From Thermoplasmata archaeon (GTDB lineage Archaea > Thermoplasmatota > Thermoplasmata > Thermoplasmatales > Thermoplasmataceae): 5,027 bases of DNA. Positions 4,867 to 5,027 of this stretch are shown here, piece after piece. Each line of letters opens with the position of its first letter. Position 1 is the stretch's first letter. Made by a program: the position numbers and the translations under genes. The DNA lies in contig JAJYYD010000102.1 in assembly GCA_021801305.1 (NCBI GenBank), positions 1 through 5,027 on the forward strand, read 5' to 3'. The notes below the pieces were generated by a model. The model was not told the DNA's origin and searched no databases. It worked only from the letters and a program-made list of their open reading frames with translations.

Positions 4867-5027
4867 GCCAACAACTCCATTTTCTTGTTCTCCTCTGTTA
4901 CGGGATGAACGCCAAAGGGCATTGAAAGATGTCGCCTGGCCATAACCGGAACGTTATACTTTCCAGGACTTACTGATCTTTTCTTTACAGTATATTCCGG
5001 AATCGATGACCTGTTTCCGCACTGGGT
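4863..5027 (-). CDS. tiaS: C-terminus of TiaS-like tRNA(Ile2) agmatinylcytidine synthetase (partial)
   Basis: Only the last 54 codons are in the window, ending at TGA 4865-4863. The peptide begins TQCGNR, which looks like the second half of a zinc-ribbon CxxC knuckle whose first Cys lies outside. It continues with a basic linker, then SPGKYNVPVMARRHLSMPFG (residues 20-39) and a hydrophilic tail ending KKMELLA. A zinc ribbon followed by PGxYxPPxxAxRHLxKP is how archaeal TiaS proteins end. TiaS attaches agmatine to C34 of the AUA-reading tRNA(Ile) using ATP. Identification rests on this short C-terminus, so another zinc-ribbon RNA-binding protein remains possible. Its stop overlaps the CTG start of the kinase by two bases, so the two genes are one operon and probably translationally coupled. 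Confidence 0.55.
   Translation of the reverse strand, partial: TQCGNRSSIPEYTVKKRSVSPGKYNVPVMARRHLSMPFGVHPVTEENKKMELLA
4875..4878 (-). promoter_or_regulatory. Ribosome-binding site deciding the CTG start of the kinase
   Basis: On the minus strand GGAG lies eight bases before CTG 4866, within the last codons of the upstream gene. It supports initiation at the CTG rather than at ATG 4815, in whose immediate upstream sequence no comparable site is seen. Confidence 0.5.

Noticed and set aside
4648..4908. 86-codon open frame on the plus strand opposite the kinase P-loop
   Set aside because: It is antisense to the Walker A region and the TiaS end. No promoter or ribosome-binding site is seen.
1..5027. 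CRISPR array, tRNA or rRNA gene
   Set aside because: No regularly spaced repeat, cloverleaf with a T-arm sequence or rRNA signature was found when reading both strands. An Infernal/tRNAscan run would settle this.

Overview
The window looks archaeal, most likely from a Thermoplasmatales-type euryarchaeon. Three things point there. Two genes, and possibly a third, start at or near the expected transcription start about 25 bases downstream of a TATA box, so they have leaderless-type promoters. The gene families are archaeal: archaeal-type GlmM, an archaetidylinositol-phosphate-synthase-like enzyme, an AK6/Fap7-type nucleotide kinase and a TiaS-like C-terminus. Arginine is often encoded by AGG/AGA. 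The lineage is an inference from these traits, not from a database match.

Layout, left to right. (1) Positions 2-202 (+) hold the last 66 codons of a membrane glycosyltransferase ending in an SWRGREY motif. (2) Positions 442-1463 (+) hold an AT-rich two-gene unit behind a strong TATA box. Its first gene encodes a 259-aa membrane or secreted protein with eight N-glycosylation sequons in its first half and a glycine-rich hydrophobic second half. An 81-aa two-helix membrane protein follows, coupled by an ATGA overlap. I recognise neither protein. The architecture is compatible with a secreted toxin plus immunity protein, or with a surface glycoprotein plus partner. (3) Positions 1735-3087 (+) hold a complete phosphoglucosamine mutase family gene with its own leaderless-type promoter. 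(4) Positions 3148-3753 (-) hold a complete CDP-alcohol phosphatidyltransferase, convergent with glmM, with two palindromes just upstream of its putative promoter. (5) About 3901-4430 (+) is a decayed IS4/IS1634-like transposase tail with three in-frame stops, one frameshift and a lost catalytic glutamate. (6) Positions 4405-5027 (-) hold a two-gene operon read right to left: the C-terminus of a TiaS-like tRNA-modifying enzyme, then an AK6/Fap7-like kinase. The kinase P-loop frame has no ATG, GTG or TTG upstream of the P-loop. It appears to start at a CTG that overlaps the TiaS stop as CTGA, behind a GGAG ribosome-binding site.

Functionally, most of the window is housekeeping: amino-sugar precursors, membrane-lipid headgroups, and tRNA or ribosome maturation. 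The accessory material is the AT-rich gene pair and the dead transposase. GlmM feeds UDP-GlcNAc synthesis. The partial glycosyltransferase and the sequon-rich protein would fit a glycosylated cell surface, but that link is only an inference from proximity.
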